From Macrostomum hystrix (taxonomy: Eukaryota > Platyhelminthes > Macrostomidae), in the NCBI GenBank assembly GCA_950097015.1, contig CATNEN010000012.1:3403501-3467500 (forward strand): a stretch of DNA of 64,000 nucleotides, given 5' to 3'. Under the pieces are notes generated by a model that was given only the letters and a program-made list of their open reading frames with translations, searched no databases and was not told the DNA's origin. Position 1 is the stretch's first letter, and each line of letters starts with the position of its first letter. Positions 11,118 through 22,969 of the stretch are shown here, piece by piece. A program made the translations under genes and the position numbers.

Positions 11118-13666
11118 TTAGCTCATGTAGATGCCTGTGTCCGGCGGAAATGTCGCCCTGTCTCTCCTGCTCTCCCAATAATAATTGAGGCATTGTTGGC
11201 AGCCAGCGCCCTTGCCACCTTGTGTGCACTGAAGAGTAAAGTAAAAATATAGGTAAACTGCATTCCATGACCTACATTCCCTGATTCCATGACCTATACA
11301 AACCCTGATTCCATGACCTATACAAACCCTGATTCCATGACCTACATTCCCTGATTATATGACCTATACAAACCCAGATACCATGACCTACGAACCCTGA
11401 TTCCATGACCTACAAACCCTGATTCCATGACCTACACTCCCTGATTCCATGACCTACAAACCCTGATACCATGACCTACAAACCCTGATTCCATGACCTA
11501 CAAACCCTGATTCCATGACCTACAAACCCTGATTCCATGACCTACAAACCCTGATTCCATGACCTACAAACCCTGATTCCATGACCTACACTCCCTGATT
11601 CCATGACCTACACTCCCTGATTCCATGACCTACAAACCCTGATTCCATGACCTACAAACCCTGATTCCATGACCTACACTCCCTGATTCCGTGACCTACA
11701 AACCCTGATTCCATGACCTACAAACCCTGATTCCATGACCTACAAACCCTGATTCCATGACCTACAAACCCTGATTCCATGACCTACAAACCCTGATTCC
11801 ATGACCTACACTCCCTGATTCCATGACCTACACTCCCTGATTCCATCACCTACACTCCCTGATTCCATGACCTACACTCCCTGATTCCGTGACCTACACT
11901 CCCTGATTCCATGACCTACACTCCCTGATTCCATCACCTACAGTAATTGATTTTATCTTGCTGATTCGGTTGCCTAAAACTGGTGACTGGTAAGTTTCTC
12001 TGGGTGATTCGGTTTGAAAGGTAAGAACAACAGGTTTTTTATCTTACGCAGTCCTTATTTTTCAACTTCAACACTTGGCCGATTGTGATGACTAGTAGCC
12101 CTAGCAACAGGACCATCGATGCAGCTGGCATTGCTGCCATGTAATTTTCATAGGCTGAAATTTGAATGGTCACTAACCGATGTCATGGATCTCGCAGGTA
12201 TAAAACAGTACTAAGCACTGGTGGCTGCAACAAACCTTTGGATGGCTGTCGGCTGATCGAAAAAAATCCAAAATTGACGTCCCTAATAGAGGGCCTCGAA
12301 TTAAACAGCAGAACCACGTGACTTATTGGCTGTATCTGAAATATTGATCGGAGAAGAAAGAGACGTTAAATTCTATTGTAGATACTGTTAGTAGCATCTA
12401 GCTTACACCGAATCTTTGCTTAGTCGCTATAGACATGGAGAGAGTGGGTGTGATACTTTGTAGGACAGATATGGATTGAGGTGGGTGTAGTAGTGTGATT
12501 AAAAAACATGAAGGAGTGTTTTCGTTGTAATGGGTAGGAAGGGCATGGAGTGTGAGGTGGGTGTAAGAGTGCGGTATAAAAGAGATGGAGTTAGGTGGGT
12601 TTTTTGTGTGATAGTAAAGATTCGGATCGAGGGTGGGTGCAATAGTGGGATAGAAAAGATATGGAGTGAGGTGGGCGCATAATTGGGGTAGGAAAGACAT
12701 GGAGTGAGGTGGTTGTATAAGTGGGGTAGGAAATTCATGGAGTGAGGTGGTTGTATAAGTGGGGTAGGAAATACATGGAGTGAGGTGGTTATATAAGTGG
12801 GGTAGGAAATACATGGAGTGAGGTTGGTTGTATAGTAGGATAGGAGAGACATGGAGTGAGGTGGTTGTATAAGTGGGGTAGGAAATACATGGAGTGGGGT
12901 GGTTGTATAGTAGGATAGGAGAGACATTGAGTGAGGTGGTTGTATAAGTGGGGTAGGAAAGACATGGAGTGAGGTGGTTGCCAATGGTTTGAAATAGTTT
13001 TAGACTTATGTTGTGCTCTTCGCCGCTTCCAGATAAACTTGCCTGATTCACGTATGCTTTAAACGTGCTCCTGTCTGTGCTAATCCACTGATGCATGTGC
13101 GTCCATGGCAATGAGGAATTCGTGTCAGACGGCAGAGCATCAGCTGGGCAGCCGCAGTTTAGTGACAGTTTTCGAGAAATCTCATTGGTTAGCTTACTTG
13201 ACAGAACTGCGATGGCTGTGATGTTCGCAATCTTACCCAAAGTTTGTGATACTGAAATTATAAAGCTAAAAGTGGATTTACTATCAAACTTGACTGATGA
13301 GGAATCTCTGGGACTGGAAAGCTAACTCATCGAAAACTGATTATACGTGATTGGGGATTAAAGTGGCTTACTGACTTACTGAGGCAGGAACAGTGCAAAA
13401 TACTTACAAACGATTTCCACATCGTTCAGCAGCAAATCTGATGGCACGGCAACAAGAAAAAAGTAACGCCCATCAAAACCAGGATGTTTGCAGACAGGTA
13501 CGAAATTGCCAGCGTTGATGCTCCCGTCGTTGCTACTCAGCGGCCAGAATTGCTGACGTAAAGCGATTATTGGCTGCCGTACATAGGTGCCACTCCCATC
13601 TGCCATGTTCAACATGCGATTGCAACATTGATTTGAGATCGTTTGAATAATTTGCCTGCCTGCCTA

Positions 13667-13710
<44 letters not shown>

Positions 13711-13746
13711 CATGCCTGCCTGACTGCCTGCCTGCCTGCCTGCCTA

Positions 13747-13814
<68 letters not shown>

Positions 13815-15276
13815 ACTGCCTGCCTGCCTGCCTGACTGACTGACTGATTGACTGACTCACTCACTCACTCACTCACTCACTCACTCACTCACTCACTCAC
13901 TCACTCACTCACTCACTCACTCACTCACTCACTCACTCACTCACTCACTCACTCACTCACTCACTCACTCACTCACTCACTCACTCACTCACTCACTCAC
14001 TCACTCACTCACTCACTCACTCACTCACTCACTCACTCACTCACTCACTCACTCACTCACTCACTCACTCACTCACTCACTCACTCACTCACTCACTCAC
14101 TCACTCACTCACTCACTCACTCACTCACTCACTCACTCACTCACTCACTCACTCACTCACTCACTCACTCACTCACTCACTCACATTCGGTGATCTCGCC
14201 ATTGCAGTTGTGCTGGGCGACTCTTGTAAAAATCAACAGCATTAAAATCGCATCTGGTCTGAACCTGCAGCTCAGCATAGTTTTCAGAATATTTTTCTCG
14301 GCAAGTTTCGTCTTCACAGATTCAGCTAGTTTCTGCTTTCAGCCTACAGTCGTCTCCCATCTTTGCTTAAAAGCAAAAACTGTGTCGCTGTGCAAAGCCA
14401 GTCATCAAACATAAACACACTGTTGGAAACTCGTAGCTGCTATAATTTCAACAAGCTGAGGCCTTTGAAAACACGTTCTCTGTTTGTCCGCGTATGCCTG
14501 CTGTGGGCCACAATCGATACCTGACTATGCAATGATGCCTCCCAATTCTCTCTACCAGTCAGTTCAGGGACAGCAAAGCAAGATAGAGTTTGATGCAGCC
14601 CCGGAAACGCTAATTGCATGCCAACTGGACTATTTATTGTCACCAGAATACTAAGTGACTTTCAGGCTTTGCTTAGAATTTTTAGCATGCATTGTCACTA
14701 TTTGAATTTCCTGTTGAAGGCTTTCAGACTGTCAAATATAGAAGCATTTTTATCCTCCAAATATGGGCTATGGAAACAGTGTTTTTAATGGACTTTGGTC
14801 TGAGTTTTGACTCAGGATTCTTAATGCTCAGAAAAATACAGAAGTAGACAATAAGAGAGATAAGTTTCTGAGCTTGTAAAGCCTGTAACACTCCGCACAC
14901 CTGCAGACTCTCTCTTCCTGGTTCCACCTCATCACTTTACCATTCCCACGGACTGTCAGCCCATCACTTCCTTCCTTGCTTGTCTTTCGGGCCAGCGTGA
15001 GCGACTGTAGCCTGACAGCGAGCTCGGCTATGTAATAGGAGAGAACTGAAAGACTGAGTTGGCAGTTCATCAGACTAGGCAAGCATTTTCTGTTGCTAAG
15101 ACTACCACTAGCTAATCTACCACCTAGGTTCCCGTGTGTCCTCAATGCTCGGATACAAAATTTAATGATAGAAGAAAATACATTTTTTACCTGTGCGACA
15201 ATACTAAAAAAATATACTTTATGAATGATTGGGGAAGCATTTGCCCCCATTGTTGAGAAGTCAAAGCTTCCGCCAT
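11118..15276 (-). CDS. Unrecognised ten-exon membrane protein, 455 aa
   Basis: Exons assembled on the minus strand: 15276-15191, 15089-14901, 14826-14730, 14658-14521, 14332-14185, 13599-13408, 13251-13052, 12335-12236, 12154-12048, 11228-11118. Phases agree at all nine junctions and the total is 456 codons with the stop. The N-terminus has a short hydrophobic run (FIKYIFLVLSH). The middle contains QKLAESVKTKLAEKN, SGTYVRQPIIALRQQFW and GRYFFLVAVPSDLLLND, the last reminiscent of the end of an extracellular Cache/PAS-like sensor. Near the C-terminus is a clear transmembrane helix (ASMVLLLGLLVITIGQVLKL), then a roughly 40-residue Cys- and Arg-containing tail ending DTGIYMS. This suggests a cell-surface protein with most of its mass outside. 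I looked for an alpha2-delta-like VWA metal site and found none. Exons 3 and 4 have weak splice sites and are the least certain; the fold is unassigned. Confidence 0.6.
11270..11945. repeat. 22-bp minisatellite in intron 9 of the minus-strand gene
   Basis: Unit CCCTGATTCCATGACCTACA plus AA (or CT), about 30 units. It occupies most of the intron between exons at 12048 and 11228. Confidence 0.95.
12480..12980. repeat. About 38-bp degenerate minisatellite in intron 7 of the minus-strand gene
   Basis: Recurring GTGGGGTAGGAAATACATGG and TGAGGTGGTTGTATA blocks. They are regular at 12,640-12,975 and decayed at 12,480-12,640. Minus-strand open frames through it are repeat artefacts. Confidence 0.88.
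13655..13850. repeat. (CTGC)n tetranucleotide tract
   Basis: About 45 CTGC/TGCC units with a few CTAC, CATG and TGAC interruptions. It adjoins the (CACT)n tract in the same intron. Confidence 0.97.
13850..14184. repeat. Perfect (CACT)n = minus-strand (GTGA)n, about 83 units, starting at a splice donor
   Basis: Uninterrupted tetranucleotide repeat of about 330 bp. On the minus strand it starts exactly at the donor of exon 5 (GAAT|GTGAGTGAGTGA), so every register repeats a GTGAGT-type 5' splice site. Confidence 0.96.
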
Positions 15277-15413
15277 AGAAGTGCCAACAATGCAGTTAAA
15301 CAAAGACAGAGTCGTTAACTAAGAATAATCGTTTGCTCAGAGCAGAAAATCGAAGGCCGGGACAGCGGAGGTCCTGATTGATGTACTGATTGTCTGAATT
15401 CTGCCTTTATAAA

Positions 15414-15421
15414 CTCATATC
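15414..15421 (-). promoter_or_regulatory. TATA box of the minus-strand membrane-protein gene
   Basis: TATAAAGG on the minus strand (GTTTATAAAGGCAG), 138-145 bp upstream of the chosen ATG at 15276. It supports that start and direction. Confidence 0.5.
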
Positions 15422-15429
15422 CCATGATC

Positions 15430-16097
15430 TCATGGAAATTGGACAACAGATGATAAGCAGATTAGGAGGAGGTCAGCCCAATATCCCATTGGGAGTTGCC
15501 ACAGAGAGTTAAAGTTGATGGCGCGGTCGCTGTGTTGGAGGGAACGGAAAAGCGAGGGAGCTGGTCTACGGGAGGTCGCGATCAACAACTGGCTCCTTTT
15601 CTCCCTCTCTCTCCCTCTGTTCTCCCATCATGCAGGTAGTGAGCAGAGGCGAGAAAGGCTGCCGAGCGAGGCAAGTATTTTTTTGTGCGCGCGGCAATTT
15701 TTGGTTGGCAACCGGTTGGCAGGCACTGCTTTGCTGCTTTTGTTTGCATGGCAACGCCGGCCCGTGAGGTTGTGGGCGGCCGCTGCGCGCGGATGGGGAA
15801 GAATGGCTGGGAATCTCGAGGCAGATATGCATTTTTGGGAGAGAGAGAGGGAGACAGAGAGAGAAAGAGTGTTAGAGCAAGAGAAGTGACTCCGGGTGGG
15901 CCGGGGGGGAACAAAGAAAACGAATTTCTAGCTGGGGGGTGGGGCGGGCTGGTTCTGGTGGTGGGGAGGCAGCGAGCTCTGACTTCGCAATAAAATGAGG
16001 GGGAAAGCGGGAAAATATATCAGAGTTAGCAGCAGTGCATCTCTCTCTCCCAGTTCCCAGACAAGTTTGTGGGCCAGCTGTAGCAGAGTCGCTAAAA
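15430..16097. other. Divergent intergenic region and TRAF 5' leader
   Basis: Separates the minus-strand membrane-protein gene from TRAF. It has a GA/CT-rich stretch near 15,840-15,890 and G-rich sequence at 15,895-15,970. TTTTCTC-type and CTCTCTCTCCCAG (near 16053) could be a leader-exon acceptor, but no matching donor is assigned. Confidence 0.4.
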
Positions 16098-19000
16098 ATG
16101 CCAGAACCCAACGGCGCCCCGTCGTCTGGACCGACCTCGTCGTCGGCGACGCCCACGAAGCGTTCCAACTCGCCGATGCCGCCAGTCAGGGCGTTCAGCG
16201 GACAGTCGCGCTCCCAGCAGCACTCGGCCTCCTCCGATGGCGGCGGCAGCTTCGGTGGTGGCGGCGGCGGCGTCGTCGGCGTCAACGGAGGCGTCGGCAT
16301 CGGCATCACCGAGGAGGTCGAGGTGGTGTTCCTGGAAACTCTGGACAAGAAGTATGAGTGCCCGGTGTGCGGCCAGGTGCTCCGCTATCCGGTGCAGTTC
16401 GAGGAGTGCGGCCACCGCTGCTGCAGCTCCTGCCTGCCCGACCTGCTCAGGTGAGCCGCAGACTTGACTGCGCATTGGGGAGAATACCAGTCAATATACG
16501 TGTGTGCTTTTATTTATGCCTCATAAACTGCTCCATTTGGACAGGGTGGCGCCAAGGTGCCCCTTGGACCAGGTGGCCATAGACAAAGAGAAGGTCTACG
16601 TTGACAAGGCCTTCCAGAAGGAGACGGATAATTTGGGAGTAAAGTGCTCCTTCAGCGGGCGCGGCTGTCCATGGACTGGCGTACTTCGGGAGCTTATGGT
16701 GAGCCCAACTGGCGAATGATGATTTCACAAGGACTACTAAATTAGAAGCTAACTACTGGTGGTCCTTGTGAGTTCACTCACGGTTGTATCATTCACTCAG
16801 GTGGGAATAGAAAAGGACTTTCAAAGTTATTATTCTACTTATAGTAATATCCAAAGTTAAATAATAATTAGTCTCAATTTCGCATGATTAATATTGTTAG
16901 TCACTCTGATGTCACTCTGATGTCACTCTGATGTCACTCTGATGTCACTCTGATGTCACTCTGATATCACTCTGATGTCACTCTTATATCACTCTGATTT
17001 CAGTTTGATATCACTCTGATGTCACTTTGATGTCACTCTGATGTCACTCTGATGTCACTCTGACATCACTCTGATGTCACTCTGATGTCACTCTGATATC
17101 ACTCAGATGTCACTCTGATATCACTCTGATGTCACTCTGATGTCACTCGGATGCCACACTCATCGCTTTCAGGCGCACATGGAGGGCTGCGACCGTATGA
17201 TGACAACCTGCCCGATGCGCTGCGGCGTGGAATTTGAGAAGCGTTTCTTAGAAAAGCACCGGAACGACGACTGCCCGAAGCGCGAGATCCACTGCCAGTT
17301 CTGCGAGACCCGCTTGATTGCCGAGCACGAGGCCGAGCACCTGGAGACCTGTCCGAAGTTTCTCGTGCCCTGCCCGAATAAGTGCAAACGGCGCGAGGTG
17401 GCTAGAGAGAGGCTGACTGAGCACCTTGAGAATGAGTGCATGAAGCAGGACCTGAGCTGCCCGTTCTCCAGCTATGGCTGCCAGTTTACTGTGAGTACAT
17501 GGCTGCACACTTTGCGTCTCGTATTTTTGAGTTTTTAGTTTTCAGAAAGTCTCAGTATCAGATCTCAGTTCTCAGTTCTCAGTTCTCAGTTCTCAGATCT
17601 CAGTTCTCAGATCTTAGTTCTCAGATCTTAGTTCTCAGATCTTAGTTCTCAGTTCTCAGATCTCAGATCTCACATCCCAGTTCTCAGATCTCAGTTCTCA
17701 AATCTCAGTTCTCAGATCTCAGTTCTCAAATCTCAGTTCTCAGATCTCAGTTCTCAAATCTCAGTTCTCAAATCTCAGTTCTCAGATCTCACATCCAAGT
17801 TCTCACATCCCAGTTCTCAGATCTCAGTTCTCAGATCTCAGTTCTCGGATCTCAAATCTCATATCCCAGTTCACATGTTCTCATTTGTCTGATTAGCAAG
17901 CTAAAGCTCGTGTCCCATGGCCTGTCTTCAAGCCGATTTTCAGGTCAAAATGTAGCCAATCTTTCGGCAGTGGGTTCAGCAAAACAGGGAAGAAGTGCTC
18001 GGTCTGTTGGCTCAATGCTAACAGAAGCCTAGCAAATAACTGAAGTTCCTGCTTTTGGCAGCAGCAGCAGTAAACAATGCCCCTTCTCAATCTAGCTTTT
18101 CCCAAACGACACAGCCAAGAAAGTGGGATCTTGCGGAGCGAATACTTTGGTCCGCATGTGGAAGCCCTACTCGGTGTGTCGCATTCTGATGAGTTTGACA
18201 GTTCTACAGGAACTGATTTCATGGGCTAAGGCACGCCTTCTCGATATGAAGTAACTACGCGCATGTTTATAGCAAGCTCGAATGCTCAATTTTTTATAAG
18301 GTTAGGCGCATAATAAAACTCAAATTACCTCATTTTTCATATGTTACCTACTGAATTCCTGCGAGATTACGCATTCAAAGGTTTTAAGAATTGACCTTCC
18401 AATGTCTCGAAAATTCACCTTTAAAAATCCTAAATTTCACCTTCCAATGTTCCTACATTTAACCTTGAAGTATTCTCAAATTTCACGTTCAAATCTTCAT
18501 ACATTTCACCTTCAAATGTTCCGACACTTCACCTTCAAATATTCACACACTTCACCTTCAAATGTTCCGACACTTCACCTTCAAATGTTCCGACACTTCA
18601 CCTTCAAATATTCACACACTTCACCTTCAAATGTTCCTACACTTCACCTTCAAATATTCCGACACTTCACCTTCAAATGTTCCGATACTTCACCTTCAAA
18701 TGTTCCGACACTTCACCTTCAAATATTCACACACTTCACCTTCAAATGTTCCGACACTTCACCTTCAAATGTTCCGACACTTCACCTTCAAATGAGTCCA
18801 CCAATCGAACCGCCTCGCCAACGCAGGGCAAGAAGAAGGCCATGAAGGAACACGTGGCCGCAAAGCAGCTGAGCCACATGGAAATTCTGTGCGCCGCAGT
18901 GAAGCAGGGAGACAGAAGTCGGGACGCCCAGGAGAAGGTCATGCAGGAGATGGAGAAGAAGATGCTGGGCATTGAGCGCCGAGTTAACGGGCTGGAGAAT

Positions 19001-20193
19001 CTGTACGGGCCGCAGCTCATCTGGAAGATTGACGGCTACCAGGAAAAACTCGCCGAGGCCAAAAGCGGCAAAAAGTCGACAATCTTTAGTCCGCCCTTCT
19101 TAACTAATCGACACGGATACAAGCTGGCCATGTCTGCCTGTCTCTATGGCGACGGAAAGAGTGAGGCTTTTCTAATCATTTTCAAGGTTGCATACCATCA
19201 ACCACCGAGTGACTCACTCTACTAAGCACCGAGTGACTCACTCTACCAATCACCGAGTGACTCGCTCTACAAATCACCGAGTGACTCACTCTACTAATCA
19301 CCGAGTGACTCACTCTACTAATCACCGAGTGACTCACTCTACTAATCACCGAGTGACTCACTCTACTAAGCACCGAGTGACTCGCTCTACAAATCACCGA
19401 GTGACTCACTCTACCAATCACCGAGTGACTCACTCTACCAATCACCGAGTGACTCGCTCTACAAATCACCGAGTGACTCGCTCTACAAATCACCGAGTGA
19501 CTCACTCTACAAATCACCGAGTGACTCACTCTACTAATCACCGAGTGACTCACTCTACTAAGCACCGAGTGACTCGCTCTACAAATCACCGAGTGACTCA
19601 CTCTACAAATCACCGAGTGCCTCACTTAGAGTGACTTATGTTCTGAAGCAGAGTGACTCACTCTACTAATCACAGATTGACTCACTATACTAATCACAGA
19701 GTGACTCACTCTACAAATCACCGAGTGACTCACTCTACAAATCACCGAGTGCCTCACTTAGAGTGACTTATGTTCTGAAGCAGAGTGACTCATGCAGTGA
19801 AGCAGAGTGACTCATACAATTTAGCAGAGTGACTCACTGCACTGGTCGCCCCTATCTACCCCAGGCCGCGGAAAGTACATGTCTCTATTTGTGTGCATCT
19901 GCAAAGGCGAGAACGACCCGTTGCTAGCCTGGCCGTTCGCCTACAAGATCACATTTCACCTGATCGACCAGTGCGAAGACGTGACCGCCCGCAGAAATAT
20001 AGTTTACACTGTGAAGCCCAACACCTGCAAGGAAAATAGGCCATTCCTCGGCAGGCCAGTCGGCGAGAGAAACGCCAGCTTCGGCGCTGCTCGATTCGCC
20101 GAACTGGAAGTGATCGGAACACTGGATTACATCAAGGACGACACAATTTACGTCAAGGTCGAAGTGGATTGCGAAGACATGGTACCGCTGTGA
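16098..20193 (+). CDS. TRAF: TNF receptor-associated factor (TRAF), 495 aa
   Basis: Five coding exons: 16098-16450, 16545-16698, 17173-17490, 18827-19160, 19865-20193. Phases agree at every junction. An N-terminal low-complexity leader (Ser, Gly, Thr; residues 1-80) precedes a RING finger (YECPVCG, ECGHRCCSSC, CPLD; about 88-125). TRAF-type zinc fingers follow (CPMRCGVEF, CQFCETRL, CPNKCKRREV, CPFSSYGCQFT), then a short coiled coil (EKVMQEMEKKMLGIERRVNG) and a MATH/TRAF-C domain from LIWKIDGYQ to the end, with SPPFLTNRHGYKLAMSACLYGDG and FAYKITFHLIDQ. Such proteins are cytoplasmic E3 ligase adaptors for TNF-receptor/Toll-type receptors feeding NF-kB and JNK. The complete RING-finger-MATH order excludes TRAF1-like truncation. 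ATG 16098 (TAAAAATGCC) is chosen over an in-frame ATG at 16035 by context. The TRAF subtype is not resolved. Confidence 0.93.
16905..17155. repeat. 11-bp minisatellite in TRAF intron 2
   Basis: About 22 units of TGATGTCACTC, with TGATATCACTC variants. It ends just before the acceptor of exon 3. Confidence 0.95.
17545..17870. repeat. 14-bp minisatellite in TRAF intron 3
   Basis: Units AGTTCTCAGATCTC and AGTTCTCAAATCTC, about 23 copies. It begins about 55 bp after the donor of exon 3. Confidence 0.93.
18480..18795. repeat. 23-bp minisatellite at the 3' end of TRAF intron 3
   Basis: Unit core CTTCACCTTCAAATGTTCCG (or ATTCACAC variant), about 13 units. It stops 31 bp before the exon 4 acceptor at 18826, so a second array shares this intron. 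Confidence 0.93.
19195..19840. repeat. 24-bp minisatellite in TRAF intron 4
   Basis: Unit core ACCGAGTGACTCACTCTAC, about 24 units in two blocks, with a duplicated spacer (GAGTGACTTATGTTCTGAAG) at about 19,628 and 19,758. It fills the 704-bp intron between 19160 and 19865. Confidence 0.94.
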
Positions 20194-20269
20194 GGGGCAC
20201 CCTGATTGAAGAACAACTCTTCAATATTTGACAACAGTCTGTTACCCACATTCTACTGACACAATTAGC

Positions 20270-21135
20270 TCTGTGAGTAGCTGCAGCCTTAGCTAATGTG
20301 AGTAGCTGCAACCTTAGCTAATGAGACTAGCTGCAGCCTTAGCTAATGAGAGTAGCTGCAGCCTTAGCTAATGAGAGTAGCTGCAGCCTTAGCTAATGAG
20401 AGTAGCTGCAGCCTTAGCTAATGAGAGTAGCTGCAGCCTTAGCTAATGAGAGTAGCTGCAGCCTTAGCTAATGAGAGTAGCTGCAGCCTTAGCTAATGAG
20501 AGTAGCTGCAGCCTTAGCTAATGAGAGTAGCTGCAGCCTTAGCTAATGAGAGTAGTTGTAGCCTTAGCTAATGAGAGTAGCTGCAGCCTTAGCTAATGAG
20601 AGTAGCTGCAGCCTTAGCTAATGAGAGTAGCTGCAGCCTTAGCTAATGAGAGTAGCTGCAGCCTTAGCTAATGAGAGTAGCTGCAACCTTAGCTAATGAG
20701 AGTAGCTGCAGCCTTAGCTAATGAGAGTAGCTGCAGCCTTAGCTAATGAGAGTAGCTGCAGCCTTAGCTAATGAGAGTAGCTGCAGCCTTAGCTAATGAG
20801 AGTAGCTGCAGCCTTAGCTAATGAGAGTAGTTGTAGCCTTAGCTAATGAGAGTAGCTGTAGCCTTAGCTAATGAGAGTAGTTGTAGCCTTAGCTAATGAG
20901 AGTAGTTGTAGCCTTAGCTAATGAGAGTAGTTGTAGCCTTAGCTAATGAGAGTAGCTGCAGCCTTAGCTAATGAGAGTAGTTGTAGCCTTAGCTAATGAG
21001 AGTAGCTGCAGCCTTAGCTAATGAGAGTAGCTGCAACCTTAGCTAATGAGAGTAGCTGCAGCCTTAGCTAATGAGAGTAGTTGTAGCCTTAGCTAATGAG
21101 AGTAGCTGCAACCTTAGCTAATGAGAGTAGCCGCC
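20270..21135. repeat. 25-bp minisatellite downstream of TRAF stop
   Basis: About 34 units with core AATGAGAGTAGCTGCAGCCT. The CTGCAG to TTGTAG variants cluster in the last third. Confidence 0.95.
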
Positions 21136-21689
21136 GCGTTGGCTAATTATTGTTACTATACTTTTGTCTCATAAAGGCACAATTTTTTTCTGTGACCTTA
21201 CCGAAGCTGTCGTACTACTGTAGATTCAGTAATATCTGCTTTATTAAACAGCCCTCGGTTACATGACTCGATAGTTGCTTCTCTGAATAAGTTTTTCCAA
21301 GAAATGTTAATCATTTGTGGACTTTTTTTGCTACGCTTTTATTCAGAGTTTACACTGGAGAATCTATTGTAATTATATTGCTGTTATACATCCTGAATTC
21401 TTATAATATTTCTGTCTTTTTCCGGAGAAGTAAGAAGTTTCATCATTTCGTTTTCTTTCTGTCCGGTGTCGATTTAGTTAAGAAACTGTTTCCTTATGCA
21501 GAATGAGATCTATCAAGGAACGATTTTTAGCGGTAATGCAGTTAGATTGTATGTTTATTAACAATATTCCTGCTTAAATTACCTTAGAGATTTTAATTCC
21601 GTTACTATTTTCCGAATACTGCTGTCTTGACCGTATTTCATGCTATCATTTTATGGATATTATTTATTGCAATTCGCATGGTCCAAAGG

Positions 21690-22565
21690 GATTCACTCCG
21701 CAAATAGAAAGATTCACTCTCTACGGAGAGTGAAATGAGATAGAGATTCAACCTCATAGAGACATTCACTTTCAGAACTTAAAGATTCACTCCAAATTCA
21801 AGAAATATTCACTCCTAAAGTGGAGAGATTCACTCCTAGAGTGGAGAGATTAACCCCTAGAGTGGAGAGATTCACTCCTAAAGTGGAGAGATTCACTCCT
21901 AGAGTGGAGAGATTAACCCCTAGAATGAAGAGATTCACCCCATAGAGTGGAGAGATTCACCCCTAGAGTGGAGAGATTCACCCCATAGAGTGGAGAGATT
22001 CACCCCATAGAGTGGAGAGATTCACTCCTAGAGTGGAGAGATTCACTTCTAGAGTGGAGAGATTCACTCCTAGAGTGGAGAGATTCACTCCTAGAGTGGA
22101 GAGATTCACTCCTAGAATGGAGAGATTCACTCCTAGAGTGGAGAGATTCGCTCCTAGAATGAAGAGATTCACCCCATAGAGTGGAGAGATTCACCCCTAG
22201 AGTGGAGAGATTCACTCCTAGAGTGGAGAGATTCACTCCTAGAGTGGAGAGATTCACTCCTAGAATGGAGAGATTCACTCCTAGAGTGGAGAGATTCACC
22301 TCTATAGTGGAGAGATTCGCTCCTAGAATGAAGAGATTCACCCCTAGAGTGGAGAGATTCACTCCTAGAATGAAAATATTCACCCATAGAGTGAAGAGAT
22401 TCACTCCTAGAGTGGAGAGATTCACTCCTAGAATGAAGAGATTCACCCATAGAGTGGAGAGATTCACTCCTAGAGTGGAGAGATTCACTCCTAGAGTGGA
22501 GAGATTCACTCCTAGAGTGGAGAGATTCACTCCTGGAGTGGAGAGATTCACTCCTAGAGTGTCGG
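21690..22565. repeat. 21-bp minisatellite
   Basis: About 38 units with core GTGGAGAGATTCACTCCTAG. The left end (21,690-21,830) is decayed. Open frames on both strands are by-products of the unit being divisible by three. Confidence 0.94.
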
Positions 22566-22810
22566 ACCGTGTCATATGCAGATCTGTAACTAAATGTTCA
22601 TCATCTATTTTCCCATTTGAATCTGCAGTCAATGTTTATTCGTGTGCTGAATGTTTTCTTATTTTTAGCTGATGCTGAATTTTGTAACGGACTCAAAGAC
22701 TTTGCACCTGTTCAGTTGCTAAGCGGCCTGAACAGTAGTTCAGTAGTAGCAGAAGACACCTACTTCACTGATCTTATCTGTTTTATGCTATCTGAGCAGT
22801 GTCTATATGA

Positions 22811-22816
22811 AATAAA
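22811..22816 (+). promoter_or_regulatory. Polyadenylation signal AATAAA, likely TRAF 3' end
   Basis: AATAAA in TCTATATGAAATAAATTAT, 142 bp after the putative 3'UTR acceptor. It is a candidate end for the TRAF transcript. Confidence 0.45.
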
Positions 22817-22969
22817 TTATACAATTCCGTGTTGTTTCATAAATACCTTTAACCATGTGCATTGAAAAAAACTGCTTACACTGCTTTGTTAAACGTGATT
22901 AGCAACCTGGAACTGCTAATCCCCAGGTTGAGATTATAGGGGATCGCTAATCCTAGGGGATAGAGTGGG

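Larger units (their letters stand above)
20190..22668 (+). other. Possible TRAF 3'UTR intron
   Basis: A GT overlaps the stop codon (CCGCT|GTGAGG). A T-rich acceptor (CTTATTTTTAG) ends at 22668, and the next bases CTGATG would rebuild Leu-stop (CT+C TGA), so the protein is the same spliced or not. AATAAA lies at 22811. The splice is inferred only from motifs. The region holds two minisatellites and AT-rich sequence. Confidence 0.4.

Noticed and set aside
12398-12984. Long minus-strand frames of HPTPCISYPTYTT type
   Set aside because: Readthrough of the 38-bp intronic minisatellite; the true exon probably ends at the donor at 13052.
13848-14414. 188-residue plus-strand frame of THSL repeats
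   Set aside because: Produced by the (CACT)n tract. Its non-repeat tail lies antisense to exon 5 of the phase-consistent minus-strand gene.
11118-15276. Calcium-channel alpha2-delta or CACHD1 identity for the minus-strand gene
   Set aside because: The Cache-like hint and the C-terminal helix fit loosely, but no VWA metal-binding motif or conserved Cys pattern is visible and the protein is less than half the usual length.
22000-22672. Frames of LSTLGVN and ERFTPRV repeats on both strands
   Set aside because: The 21-bp period keeps frames open; no coding features flank them.
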